A stretch of 5,732 nt of DNA from Acidobacteriaceae bacterium. GTDB lineage: Bacteria > Acidobacteriota > Terriglobia > Terriglobales > Acidobacteriaceae. The DNA is taken from the NCBI GenBank assembly GCA_003139975.1, contig PLHN01000404.1:1-5732 (forward strand), written 5' to 3'. Below, piece by piece: positions 1 through 5,495 of this stretch. The notes under the pieces are model-generated. The model was not told the DNA's origin. It saw only the letters and a program-made list of their open reading frames with translations, and made no database searches. The position numbers were made by a program, and so were the translations under genes. Position 1 is the first letter of the stretch, and the number at the start of each line of letters is the position of its first letter.

Positions 1-1076
1 CGGCGAATGACTTCTGGGTGATTGGAGATCTCCTGCGGACGCAGAACGATACGCTCGCGATACGTGGACATGTTGGCGTTGACTTCATCCATCATCGAGG
101 GGCTGAGCGAGAATGCCGTGGCCGAAGCGCAAGTTAACTTGCCCGACCCCAGCAGGCGGACCATGCCGTCCTGAATCACCTCGGTGTAGGAGGTGAGTCC
201 CTCGAACGGTCCTTCCTCCAGGCCGAAGAGAACGGCATTGGCGATGTTGCCGACGCCCGATTGCAGCGGGAGAAGATTGGCAGGCATGCGGCCCTTCTTC
301 ACTTCCCAGCTCAGGAATTCAAGGATGTGGCCGGCAATGCGCTTGGAAGCCTGATCGGGCGCTTTGAACGGGCTGTTGCGGTCGGGAGCGTTGGTAAGGA
401 CGACGGCGACGACCTTCTCGGGTGGGACCTTGAGGTAGGGCGAGCCAATGCGCTGTCCGGTGTGGACGATCGGAATGGGCTGGCGATTGGGCGGCGGTTT
501 GAGGCAGTAGATATCGTGCATGCCCTCCAGCGCCATCGGTTGCCAGGAGTTGACTTCGAGGATGATGCGGTCGGCTTCGTCGATCCAGGTGCGATTGTTG
601 CCGATCGACGAACTCGGGACGACCCGGCCATCTTCGAGTATGGCCGTCACTTCAATGAGAGCGACGTTGAGTTTGCCAAGGAAACCGTACTCGACGAACT
701 GCGCGACATGGCCGAGGTGGATGTCCATGTATTCCATTTCGCCGGCGTTGATGCGCTTGCGCGTTTCCGGGTCGGATTGATACGGGAGGCGAAGATGAAT
801 GCCACCCGCCATGGCGAGCGCGCCGTCGAGTTCGGGCCCGGTCGAGGCGCCGGTGAAGACGCTGACCTGAAACTTCTGGCCTCGAAAGGTCGCGTCGGCG
901 ATGCGGTGGGCGAGCTCCAGCGGCACGGCCTTGGGATAGCCGGAACCGGTGAAACCGCTCATTCCGATCTGGTCGCCGGAGTGGATCAGTGCCGCCGCTT
1001 CGGCGGCGCTCATGATCTTCGCTGCTACATCGGAGTTCAACACGCGGGTGGTCGTAGTGGGGGGAGCAATCGCCAT
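1..1076 (-). CDS. Acetyl-CoA hydrolase / succinate (acetate) CoA-transferase family protein, N-terminal 358 residues, C-terminus beyond window
   Basis: This cytosolic enzyme family (YgfH/ScpC/Cat1/AarC type) moves CoA between succinate, acetate or propionate and the matching acyl-CoA through a glutamyl-CoA thioester; some members are annotated as acetyl-CoA hydrolases. The frame is open without interruption to base 3. A family glycine motif, SGFTGSGYPK, lies at residues 40-49. SGVGNIANAV (273-282) supplies the oxyanion-hole valine V275, and SYTEVIQDG (296-304) holds the likely catalytic E299. The V275-E299 spacing of 24 equals V270-E294 as I recall it from Acetobacter AarC. Family members are about 500 residues, so roughly 140 are missing off the left edge. 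The ATG start is preceded by AAAGG eight bases upstream and opens just before the conserved N-terminal region. The gene diverges from the PYP gene with 216 bp between them. Family is secure; substrate pair cannot be told from sequence. Confidence 0.93.
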   Translation of the reverse strand, partial: MAIAPPTTTTRVLNSDVAAKIMSAAEAAALIHSGDQIGMSGFTGSGYPKAVPLELAHRIADATFRGQKFQVSVFTGASTGPELDGALAMAGGIHLRLPYQSDPETRKRINAGEMEYMDIHLGHVAQFVEYGFLGKLNVALIEVTAILEDGRVVPSSSIGNNRTWIDEADRIILEVNSWQPMALEGMHDIYCLKPPPNRQPIPIVHTGQRIGSPYLKVPPEKVVAVVLTNAPDRNSPFKAPDQASKRIAGHILEFLSWEVKKGRMPANLLPLQSGVGNIANAVLFGLEEGPFEGLTSYTEVIQDGMVRLLGSGKLTCASATAFSLSPSMMDEVNANMSTYRERIVLRPQEISNHPEVIR

Positions 1077-1292
1077 GGAGGAAGCCTTTCGGGCGCAATC
1101 GCGCTTCCCAATAACGATAGCGAGTGCGGGTTGTGGGCGTCTGTGAGCGCGGTCACCATCAGGGTGTGTCCGCGGACGGAGAAAATCGAACAATTCGACT
1201 GTGATCCGCTGCACATCCGAGTTGCGCCTGGTCTGCTAATAGTCGTGGATGGGTGCCAGACAACTCTCCCACGCAGGCAAGGAGCGAGATCT
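1077..1292. promoter_or_regulatory. Divergent intergenic region between the CoA-transferase and PYP genes
   Basis: Both flanking genes start from this 216-bp stretch, so their promoters should lie here. I see no strong sigma-70 pair. The best candidate for the PYP direction is an extended minus-10-like TGCTAATAG at 1234-1242 without a good minus-35. Two symmetric elements stand out: the perfect 10-bp palindrome GTCCGCGGAC at 1168-1177 and the inverted repeat TCGAA-CAA-TTCGA at 1186-1198. They could be operator sites shared by both genes, but short palindromes also arise by chance. The PYP ribosome-binding site AAGGAG is at 1279-1284. Confidence 0.35.
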
Positions 1293-1661
1293 ATGCAAGA
1301 CGCCGATGATCTATACAAGAATGTCGATAGCATGACGCCAGAGCAACTGGATGCGCTACCGCAAGGAGCGATTCAGCTGGACACTTCCGGAAGAATCCTC
1401 CAGTACAACTCCTATGAGGAACGGCTGGCGAATCGTAAGCGCGAGGACGTAGTTGGACGAAATTTCTTTACTGAGGTTGCGCCCTGCACCGACGTCAAGG
1501 GGTTTCGTGGCCGATTTACAGCGGGAGTCAAAGCAAAAACACTACACGATACCTTTCGCTATCATTTTTCCTTTCCGAAGCATCCGACGGACGTTTCGAT
1601 AACCCTTCATTATGTCGCGGGGACGGATACCGTCTGGGTGTTTGTTACGAAACTTGATTGA
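1293..1661 (+). CDS. pyp: Photoactive yellow protein (PYP), PAS-fold blue-light photoreceptor, 122 aa
   Basis: PYP is a cytosolic light sensor that binds p-coumaric acid through a thioester on one cysteine and undergoes a photocycle. Aligned by eye without gaps to the Halorhodospira halophila protein as I recall it (numbering +4), about 48 of 121 positions are identical, including GAIQLD (25-30), ILQYN (35-39), NFF (57-59), VAPCTD (62-67) and the C-terminal WVFV (115-118). Chromophore-site residues are kept: Y38 (=Tyr42), E42 (=Glu46), R48 (=Arg52), the attachment cysteine C65 (=Cys69), and F92 (=Phe96). Differences are A46 for Thr50, F94 for Tyr98 and K96 for Met100. Length fits the family (125 aa). 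The ATG at 1293 has AAGGAG eight bases upstream and the PYP homology begins right after it; the frame is open further upstream but that part is antisense to the CoA-transferase. No chromophore-synthesis or signalling partner is nearby, so the output is unknown. Confidence 0.93.
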   Translation: MQDADDLYKNVDSMTPEQLDALPQGAIQLDTSGRILQYNSYEERLANRKREDVVGRNFFTEVAPCTDVKGFRGRFTAGVKAKTLHDTFRYHFSFPKHPTDVSITLHYVAGTDTVWVFVTKLD

Positions 1662-1744
1662 GGGTCGGTTCAGGTATCAGACAAGTGATGGCTAATGGAA
1701 CCCGATCCCGGTCCGCGCCCTCCGAATTTTAAGCATCTGTTAAC

Positions 1745-1772
1745 TTGCAGGGCGGCGAAATCGGAGTATATT
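1745..1772 (+). promoter_or_regulatory. Candidate sigma-70 promoter for the zinc-ribbon gene
   Basis: TTGCAG (1745-1750) and TATATT (1767-1772) are separated by 16 bp. The minus-10 matches the consensus at five of six positions, while the minus-35 keeps only the TTG core. Transcription would begin near 1779, giving a leader of about 65 bases before the ATG at 1846. The rest of 1662-1845 holds no gene I can support and no clear terminator for the PYP gene. Confidence 0.4.
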
Positions 1773-1856
1773 GCCACTATCATTCGATCCGGTGATGAGA
1801 TGACGCTGAAATTTGCGTTTTCCGTTTCCGGAGCGTGGTGAGATAATGGAACGATC

Positions 1857-1893
1857 TGCAAGTGACATCATGCAAGTGACATCATGCAAGTGA
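1857..1893 (+). repeat. Tandem 14-bp repeat, about 2.6 copies, overlapping the zinc-ribbon gene start
   Basis: The unit TGCAAGTGACATCA occurs at 1857-1870 and again at 1871-1884, followed by a partial copy TGCAAGTGA at 1885-1893. All copies are identical, which suggests a recent slippage or duplication event. Fourteen is not a multiple of three, so each gain or loss changes the reading frame. The ATG at 1846 currently reads through the repeat and stops at TGA 1891-1893. With one unit fewer it would continue in frame into the zinc-ribbon protein. Confidence 0.9.
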
Positions 1894-2156
1894 AAGACAA
1901 GGGCCTCTTTTTCCTCTGTTCCTACTGCCGCACCGAACTGAACGAAGACCAGATCTTCGATTTCAGGGGAACCGTCGGCTGCGAAAATTGCCTCAGAGAC
2001 TACTACCGGAGTAGCACTGCTGAAGAGGTGGAGTCTCAACTGCGTGCAAGGCGGAGGAAGGCTGCTACCTGGCTGAACCGCAACCGGAGGTCTTTGGAGA
2101 GGCACGCGAGGAAGGCAGCTCCCAGTACCAAAGCCGGGTTTCGCCCGGTCGCTTAA
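1884..2156 (+). CDS. Small CxxC-CxxC zinc-ribbon protein of unknown function, start disturbed by a tandem repeat
   Basis: I do not recognise a named family. The 90-residue product has two cysteine pairs, C12/C15 (CSYC) and C33/C36 (CENC), 17 residues apart, as expected for one structural zinc site. Between them is a hydrophobic and acidic stretch (DQIFDFRGTVG). After residue 50 the protein becomes strongly basic (RARRRK, NRNRRS, ERHARK), so nucleic-acid or ribosome contact is possible but is only inference. No signal peptide or membrane segment is seen. The only ATG in this frame after the upstream stop at 1863-1865 is at 1884, and it has no Shine-Dalgarno sequence; GTG at 1890 is no better. 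The ATG at 1846, with GGAG/GGTG upstream (1830-1840), has more plausible initiation signals but is out of frame because of the 14-bp duplication. Today's protein may therefore be made by reinitiation, since the short frame 1846-1893 ends across this start, or hardly at all. Confidence 0.7.
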   Translation: MQVKDKGLFFLCSYCRTELNEDQIFDFRGTVGCENCLRDYYRSSTAEEVESQLRARRRKAATWLNRNRRSLERHARKAAPSTKAGFRPVA

Positions 2157-2188
2157 GCCCCGTTCCAGTGCTTTCAGAGTCTCACGGT

Positions 2189-2217
2189 TAGACATTCCTG
2201 CGCTCATCGTTCAAAAT
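2189..2217 (+). promoter_or_regulatory. Possible fabH promoter
   Basis: TAGACA (2189-2194, five of six against TTGACA) is followed after 17 bp by CAAAAT (2212-2217, four of six against TATAAT), in an AT-rich patch that stands out from its surroundings. If it is used, the fabH transcript has a leader of about 90 bases that contains the hairpin at 2240-2260. Confidence 0.35.
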
Positions 2218-2239
2218 AATTAGTTTGCTAAGCCCCCAA

Positions 2240-2280
2240 CACGCGCAGAGCCGGCGCGTGCGCGGACGGCGGCGTTTTTT
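2240..2280 (+). terminator. Hairpin plus T-run in the gap before fabH (weak terminator or leader structure)
   Basis: CACGCGC (2240-2246) pairs perfectly with GCGCGTG (2254-2260) around a 7-base loop. A run of six T follows at 2275-2280. The 14 bases between stem and T-run are too many for a textbook intrinsic terminator, so this is either an imperfect terminator for the zinc-ribbon gene or a structured part of the fabH leader. Alternative pairings, such as GCGCA 2243-2247 with TGCGC 2259-2263, are also possible. Confidence 0.35.
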
Positions 2281-2313
2281 CGCAGACTTTATTCGTCAGA
2301 CCAGGAGACCCCA

Positions 2314-3312
2314 TTGAGCAAGCTACAGCGCGTCAAGATCAGCGCTCTCGGCACCTACGTTCCGCCCCGCCTTCTTACCAATGCCGACCTCGCCAAGATG
2401 GTCGATACCAACGATGAATGGATCATGAGCCGGGTCGGCATCAGGGAACGTCACATTGTCGACAAAGGCGTGGGTACCAGCGATCTGGCGGCGGAAGCGG
2501 CGCGGCGCGCCCTCGCGCAACGCGGCATCGCGGCCAGCGAACTGGATGCGATCATTGTGGCGACCGTCACTCCCGACATGATGTTTCCGGCCACCGCCTG
2601 CCTGGTGCAGCACAAGATTGGCGCATCCAAAGCGTGGGGGTTCGATCTTTCGGCCGGCTGCTCGCAGTTCGTTTACGCGCTGCAGGTGGGCGCGCAGTTT
2701 GTGCAGACGGGAGCCCACAAGAAGGTCATGGTGATCGGGGCCGACGTGATGTCGTCGATCATCGACTACACGGATCGCGCCACCTGCGTGCTTTTTGGCG
2801 ATGGCGCGGGCGCGGCGATTCTGGAGCCTTCGGAGGACGATTCGCTGGGACTGATCGATTTCCTGCACGAGGTAGACGGTTCGGGCGGGTGCTCGCTTTA
2901 CATGCCGGGTGGCGGCAGCCTGCACCCGAGTTCGCATGAAACCGTCGACAAGAAGATGCACTACGTTCACCAGGACGGCGCGGCGGTGTTCAAGTTTGCG
3001 GTGCGGAAGATGGCGGAATTTTGCGTGGAGACGCTGAAGCGCAACGGCCTTACCGGCAACGACCTCGACCTGATGATCCCCCACCAGGCCAACCTGCGCA
3101 TCATCAGCGCGACCGCCGACCGCCTGAAGCTGCCGCCCGAAAAAGTGGTCATTAACATTGACCGCTACGGCAATACCACCGGAGCGACCATTCCGCTGGC
3201 CATGCAGAGCGCCATCGACGACGGTCGGCTGAAAAAAGGGACCCTGGTGCTGCTGGCGGCGGTGGGCGCGGGATTCACCACGGGCACCACGCTGCTGCGC
3301 TGGGCGTATTAA
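2314..3312 (+). CDS. fabH: Beta-ketoacyl-ACP synthase III (FabH), 332 aa
   Basis: FabH starts type II fatty-acid synthesis in the cytosol by condensing acetyl-CoA (or another short acyl-CoA primer) with malonyl-ACP. The catalytic triad is complete: C116 in [10 protein letters not shown]257 in PHQANLRI and N287 in [12 protein letters not shown]. The N-terminal [16 protein letters not shown] stretch (33-48) holds the CoA-contacting Trp36 and Arg40 (E. coli Trp32/Arg36). FGDGAGA (161-167) and the C-terminal GAGFTTG turn are also typical. Length is near the usual 315-335. The start is TTG, chosen because AGGAG at 2303-2307 sits six bases upstream and the homology begins at once. It stands alone, without the common plsX, fabD or rpmF partners, 157 bp after the zinc-ribbon gene and convergent with the next gene. 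A glutamine (Q118) two residues after the catalytic cysteine replaces the glycine I would expect (SAACSGF). Confidence 0.96.
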   Translation: MSKLQRVKISALGTYVPPRLLTNADLAKMVDTNDEWIMSRVGIRERHIVDKGVGTSDLAAEAARRALAQRGIAASELDAIIVATVTPDMMFPATACLVQHKIGASKAWGFDLSAGCSQFVYALQVGAQFVQTGAHKKVMVIGADVMSSIIDYTDRATCVLFGDGAGAAILEPSEDDSLGLIDFLHEVDGSGGCSLYMPGGGSLHPSSHETVDKKMHYVHQDGAAVFKFAVRKMAEFCVETLKRNGLTGNDLDLMIPHQANLRIISATADRLKLPPEKVVINIDRYGNTTGATIPLAMQSAIDDGRLKKGTLVLLAAVGAGFTTGTTLLRWAY

Positions 3313-3315
3313 GTG

Positions 3316-3343
3316 CAGCGCCGATCAGCCTTCGACGCTGTTT
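3316..3343 (+). terminator. Possible weak terminator of fabH
   Basis: Four bases after the fabH stop, CAGCGCCGA (3316-3324) can fold against TCGACGCTG (3332-3340). That gives five pairs, one mismatch and three more pairs around a 7-base loop, followed by only three T. It occupies the short convergent gap before the end of the opposite-strand gene. The short T-tract makes it doubtful. Confidence 0.35.
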
Positions 3344-3347
3344 CCAA

Positions 3348-3983
3348 TCAATGATCCGAGAATTTGAGGGTCTGCATGGTGTTGACCAGGTCTGCCAGAT
3401 CCTTCTCGTTGTCGGCGCGCAGGTCGAACTCAATGATGTAGTCGCCGTTCACAGTGGCAAATTTCGAGAGAAATGACGCTGCCTTCATTTGGAAGTCTGT
3501 CCTGACGAATTTATGCCCCGAGAGGACGACTTCTTCGGAGTCTCTTAGAACCTTCGGATGCGCCATCTGGATGATTATCTTCGCGGGATCTCCCGCCTCC
3601 GCCATCATCGTCCGCCGCATGCTGGCCTGGATCAGCACACGAGGCAAGGGCCTGGCGTCTCCGGAGGCAACCGCGGTTCGAGCTGCCAGCAACAAATTGT
3701 AGGGTACGATGGCTTCGGTTATGAGGTTTTGATTCTCCGGTGCGCTCTGGTCATTGTGCCCGATCGCCTCATTGAGCGCATCCTTATAGCGCTTCTGGTT
3801 CTCCGCCAGGCGAACGTCGTCAGCCAGCGCCGACCATCCCTTCGGAAGCTCATAACGGAAATGAAAGAATGAGGACTCAAAGACATTGGCAGTCGTTCTG
3901 CCGGCGTCAATGGGTTCCGGAGGCGCAGCTAGCGCAAAAACGGAAACAAGCAAAACGGAAAATGCGAAAAGTCGATTCGGCAT
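3348..3983 (-). CDS. Exported protein of unknown function, 211 aa
   Basis: I do not recognise a named family. The N-terminus is a Sec signal peptide: MPNR, then a hydrophobic core FAFSVLLVSVFALAA (residues 6-20), with likely cleavage near residue 20. No lipobox cysteine is present, so the mature protein should be periplasmic or secreted. It contains FRYELPKGW (42-50), a charged helical stretch (about 55-80), and ends with GDYIIEF (180-186), a helix-like DNEKDLADLVNTMQTL and KF. That pattern resembles small PsbP/DcrB-like alpha-beta proteins, but this is a weak inference from shape. Mature residues contain no cysteine. I chose the ATG at 3983 because TAAGG lies eight bases upstream and it gives the most compact signal peptide. 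ATG at 4001 (six residues longer) is a reasonable alternative; the extension to 4055 is not convincing. A strong terminator upstream separates it from the next minus-strand gene. Confidence 0.8.
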   Translation of the reverse strand: MPNRLFAFSVLLVSVFALAAPPEPIDAGRTTANVFESSFFHFRYELPKGWSALADDVRLAENQKRYKDALNEAIGHNDQSAPENQNLITEAIVPYNLLLAARTAVASGDARPLPRVLIQASMRRTMMAEAGDPAKIIIQMAHPKVLRDSEEVVLSGHKFVRTDFQMKAASFLSKFATVNGDYIIEFDLRADNEKDLADLVNTMQTLKFSDH

Positions 3984-4068
3984 GTTCAATACCTTAAGCA
4001 TTTGGTTAACCTGAACCGAGCACAACTTCAGCAGTGAGGGACTCGGCAGTCGCAATCAATAGTCTACG

Positions 4069-4109
4069 AAAAAACGTCCCAGGCTTGGGTCTTTCGGCCT
4101 GGGACGTTT
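4069..4109 (-). terminator. Strong intrinsic terminator for the cysteine-rich secreted protein gene
   Basis: CGTCCCAGGC (4075-4084) pairs perfectly with GCCTGGGACG (4097-4106) around a 12-base loop, and three flanking A/T pairs extend the stem to 13. Read on the minus strand the stem is followed at once by six T (4074 to 4069), the classic rho-independent form. It lies 67 bases past the stop of the gene at 4176-5054. On the plus strand only TTT follows, and no plus-strand gene ends here. Confidence 0.92.
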
Positions 4110-4175
4110 CTGTTCGAGAAGCTCGTTCCGGTATCGGCTCCCTCTATGCCGGCGCCGGAGTCGCGCTTCCAACGC

Positions 4176-5054
4176 TTAGTCGAGCCAAATGGTCCACTTT
4201 TGCGTGATGCTCTTTTTCTTGGTGAATTTGACGGTGTAGCACGGTGTGCCAACCACTCCGCACACTGTGCCCGAGGTCGACTTCGTGTACTTCGGTAAAC
4301 CGAGTTCGGTGATTGCGGTGAACGTAACCAACCCACTGACCGGCGCGACGCAAGTCTTGCCGGACGCGATGGCGTAGGTGACACCCGGATTCGAATTTGA
4401 GGTTAGCGGATAGTTGTAATTGCCGAAGCAATTACCGTTGTTTACGCCGGTCTGACCCATGGTGCCGAAACCCTGGTCGCCGCTGATGATAACGACAACG
4501 CCGGGGTTCCCGTAAGCGCCGTAGGGATTCGGACCGACCAAATCCAGCTGGCCGGAGTCAACGATGTAGCTGGTTCCCTGCTGTGCAACGATGGAGTAGA
4601 GAAGATCGTCGGTCGTATCGGCCGAGTCGTCCTCGTACCAGGTTTCAGTCTGGCCGCAAGGCAGGGCTGTGGTGGTGGTCTGATCGCAGAAGGAGAGGGG
4701 CCATGTGAAGAAAGGAGCGCCCACCACTACGCCGGTGGTGGCGAAGTCTTGGGTTGGGTTGCCGATGGACGGGCAATCCGTGTTGGCTGCGGTGCCACCG
4801 CCGAAGCAGGGCCAAATTTCGTAGCCGTCGGTGTTAAACGGGCTCGCGTACGAAGCTTCTGGGCCTCCAGCAAATGCGGACCACAGCGCGTACAGGTTGT
4901 TCGTATCAGCGGCATTCGAGTGAACGCCCGTGCGGTGGGCAGTGCTCGGGACCACCGTGACTTTGTAGTGGGGAACACTCTCTGCGAGCGCCATCTGCCC
5001 GAAGCAGAAAGCCACTACCAACACTACTACCGCTACCTGAAAAATTCTTTTCAT
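4176..5054 (-). CDS. Secreted cysteine-rich protein of unknown function, 292 aa
   Basis: No named family is recognised. Residues 1-24 form a clear Sec signal peptide: MKRIFQ, a hydrophobic core VAVVVLVVAFCF, then MALA with likely cleavage before ES. The mature part has eight cysteines (83, 94, 123, 133, 209, 235, 265, 272), an even number spaced in pairs that suggests disulfides in an extracytoplasmic location. It is rich in Gly, Asn, Thr, Ser and aromatic residues (for example DLVGPNPYGAYGNPG at 171-185) and low in charge except for a basic tail (KFTKKK, 276-281). That composition is typical of extracellular beta-rich surface proteins. No catalytic motif, repeat domain or sorting signal is evident. 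The ATG has GGAG 11 bases upstream, a slightly long spacing, and opens directly into the signal peptide. A TTGACA promoter lies about 90 bp upstream and a strong terminator follows, so it is a single-gene unit. Confidence 0.82.
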   Translation of the reverse strand: MKRIFQVAVVVLVVAFCFGQMALAESVPHYKVTVVPSTAHRTGVHSNAADTNNLYALWSAFAGGPEASYASPFNTDGYEIWPCFGGGTAANTDCPSIGNPTQDFATTGVVVGAPFFTWPLSFCDQTTTTALPCGQTETWYEDDSADTTDDLLYSIVAQQGTSYIVDSGQLDLVGPNPYGAYGNPGVVVIISGDQGFGTMGQTGVNNGNCFGNYNYPLTSNSNPGVTYAIASGKTCVAPVSGLVTFTAITELGLPKYTKSTSGTVCGVVGTPCYTVKFTKKKSITQKWTIWLD

Positions 5055-5140
5055 ATTGGGAGTCTCTCCATGGAGGAAATAGCGGACGGGGCCGATCTTG
5101 CTTAGGAATTCTGAGGAAGTTCAGTTGTCCGCACGGTGGA

Positions 5141-5168
5141 AGTTTACACGCAGACAGATTGCTGTCAA
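5141..5168 (-). promoter_or_regulatory. Sigma-70 promoter of the cysteine-rich secreted protein gene
   Basis: On the minus strand, a perfect minus-35 TTGACA (5168 to 5163) is followed after 16 bp by TAAACT (5146 to 5141, four of six). Transcription would start near 5134 and give a leader of about 80 bases. It is the best promoter match in the window and points straight at the gene starting at 5054. Confidence 0.65.
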
Positions 5169-5423
5169 CCCTAAAATTGTGCAAGAAATTGCAAATCGGG
5201 CACATTTCCACAAGGAGCAGTTTCGGCGTCTGGCGGGCGGTTTCGCAGGGGTCAGGTGAAATGCCAAACGTCCGAATATCCCGCTCAACGCGCGCAATCT
5301 GCCCGAACTATTTCATTGCGGAACCGGACGCAGATCAATTTCGCGGAAAAGAATTGGCCCCAGGTTCCAGCGGCGAATCTGGAACGTTAATACAAGCGAT
5401 CAATTCTTTGCGGGATTCGCCGA
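5169..5423. other. Gene-free stretch with nested inverted repeats
   Basis: Between the promoter at 5141-5168 and the uvrC terminator I find no supportable gene. It contains a perfect 9-bp inverted repeat, AAAGAATTG (5348-5356) and CAATTCTTT (5401-5409), enclosing a 7-bp hairpin GTTCCAG (5364-5370) with CTGGAAC (5379-5385). GATCAATT also occurs twice in direct orientation (5333-5340 and 5398-5405). These could belong to a structured RNA or be chance in a modest AT-rich spacer. No promoter that would drive an RNA was recognised. Confidence 0.4.
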
Positions 5424-5469
5424 ATAGAAAACCCATCCTTCGCACGGTTGCGAAGTTGCGAAGGCTGGG
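5424..5469 (-). terminator. Intrinsic terminator of uvrC
   Basis: Read on the minus strand, CCCA-G-CCTTCGCA (5469 to 5457) pairs with TGCGAAGG-A-TGGG (5444 to 5432). This gives eight pairs, one G-A mismatch and four more pairs, with a 12-base loop, followed directly by TTTTCTATTC (5431 onward). It lies 26 bases beyond the uvrC stop. A second copy of TTCGCA in the loop allows an alternative 7-bp hairpin with a 4-base loop (5438-5455). Confidence 0.75.
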
Positions 5470-5495
5470 GTGGAGTCGGGGTGAATTCGCGGCGG

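Noticed and set aside
652..1098. Minus-strand frame of 148 codons overlapping the CoA-transferase start
   Set aside because: The overlapping CoA-transferase frame carries family motifs and this one does not; its composition (Arg/His/Pro-rich) is typical of a shadow frame.
261..1292. Open plus-strand frame continuing upstream of the PYP start (344 extra codons)
   Set aside because: It is antisense to the clearly homologous CoA-transferase for almost its whole length, shows no recognisable domain, and the PYP ATG at 1293 has its own ribosome-binding site. The open frame results from GC-rich codon structure on the other strand.
1857..1893. Tandem repeat considered as a CRISPR or iteron array
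   Set aside because: The units are 14 bp with no spacers and fewer than three copies, and they overlap a coding start; this is a simple tandem duplication.
1740..2207. Minus-strand frame of 155 codons opposite the zinc-ribbon gene
   Set aside because: No recognisable motif and no good start signal. The plus strand has paired CxxC motifs with a sensible composition, so the minus frame is more likely a shadow.
2323..3084. Minus-strand frame of 253 codons inside fabH
   Set aside because: Fully antisense to an intact fabH; Arg/His/Val-rich composition with no domain.
3984..4055. Longer N-terminus for the exported protein (start at 4055)
   Set aside because: It would place 24 extra residues before the signal peptide. 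The later ATG has TAAGG at good spacing and a standard short signal-peptide n-region.
4069..4109. Strong hairpin considered as a bidirectional terminator or a riboswitch
   Set aside because: On the plus strand only three T follow and no gene ends there. On the minus strand the stem is followed directly by six T, which fully explains it as an ordinary terminator.
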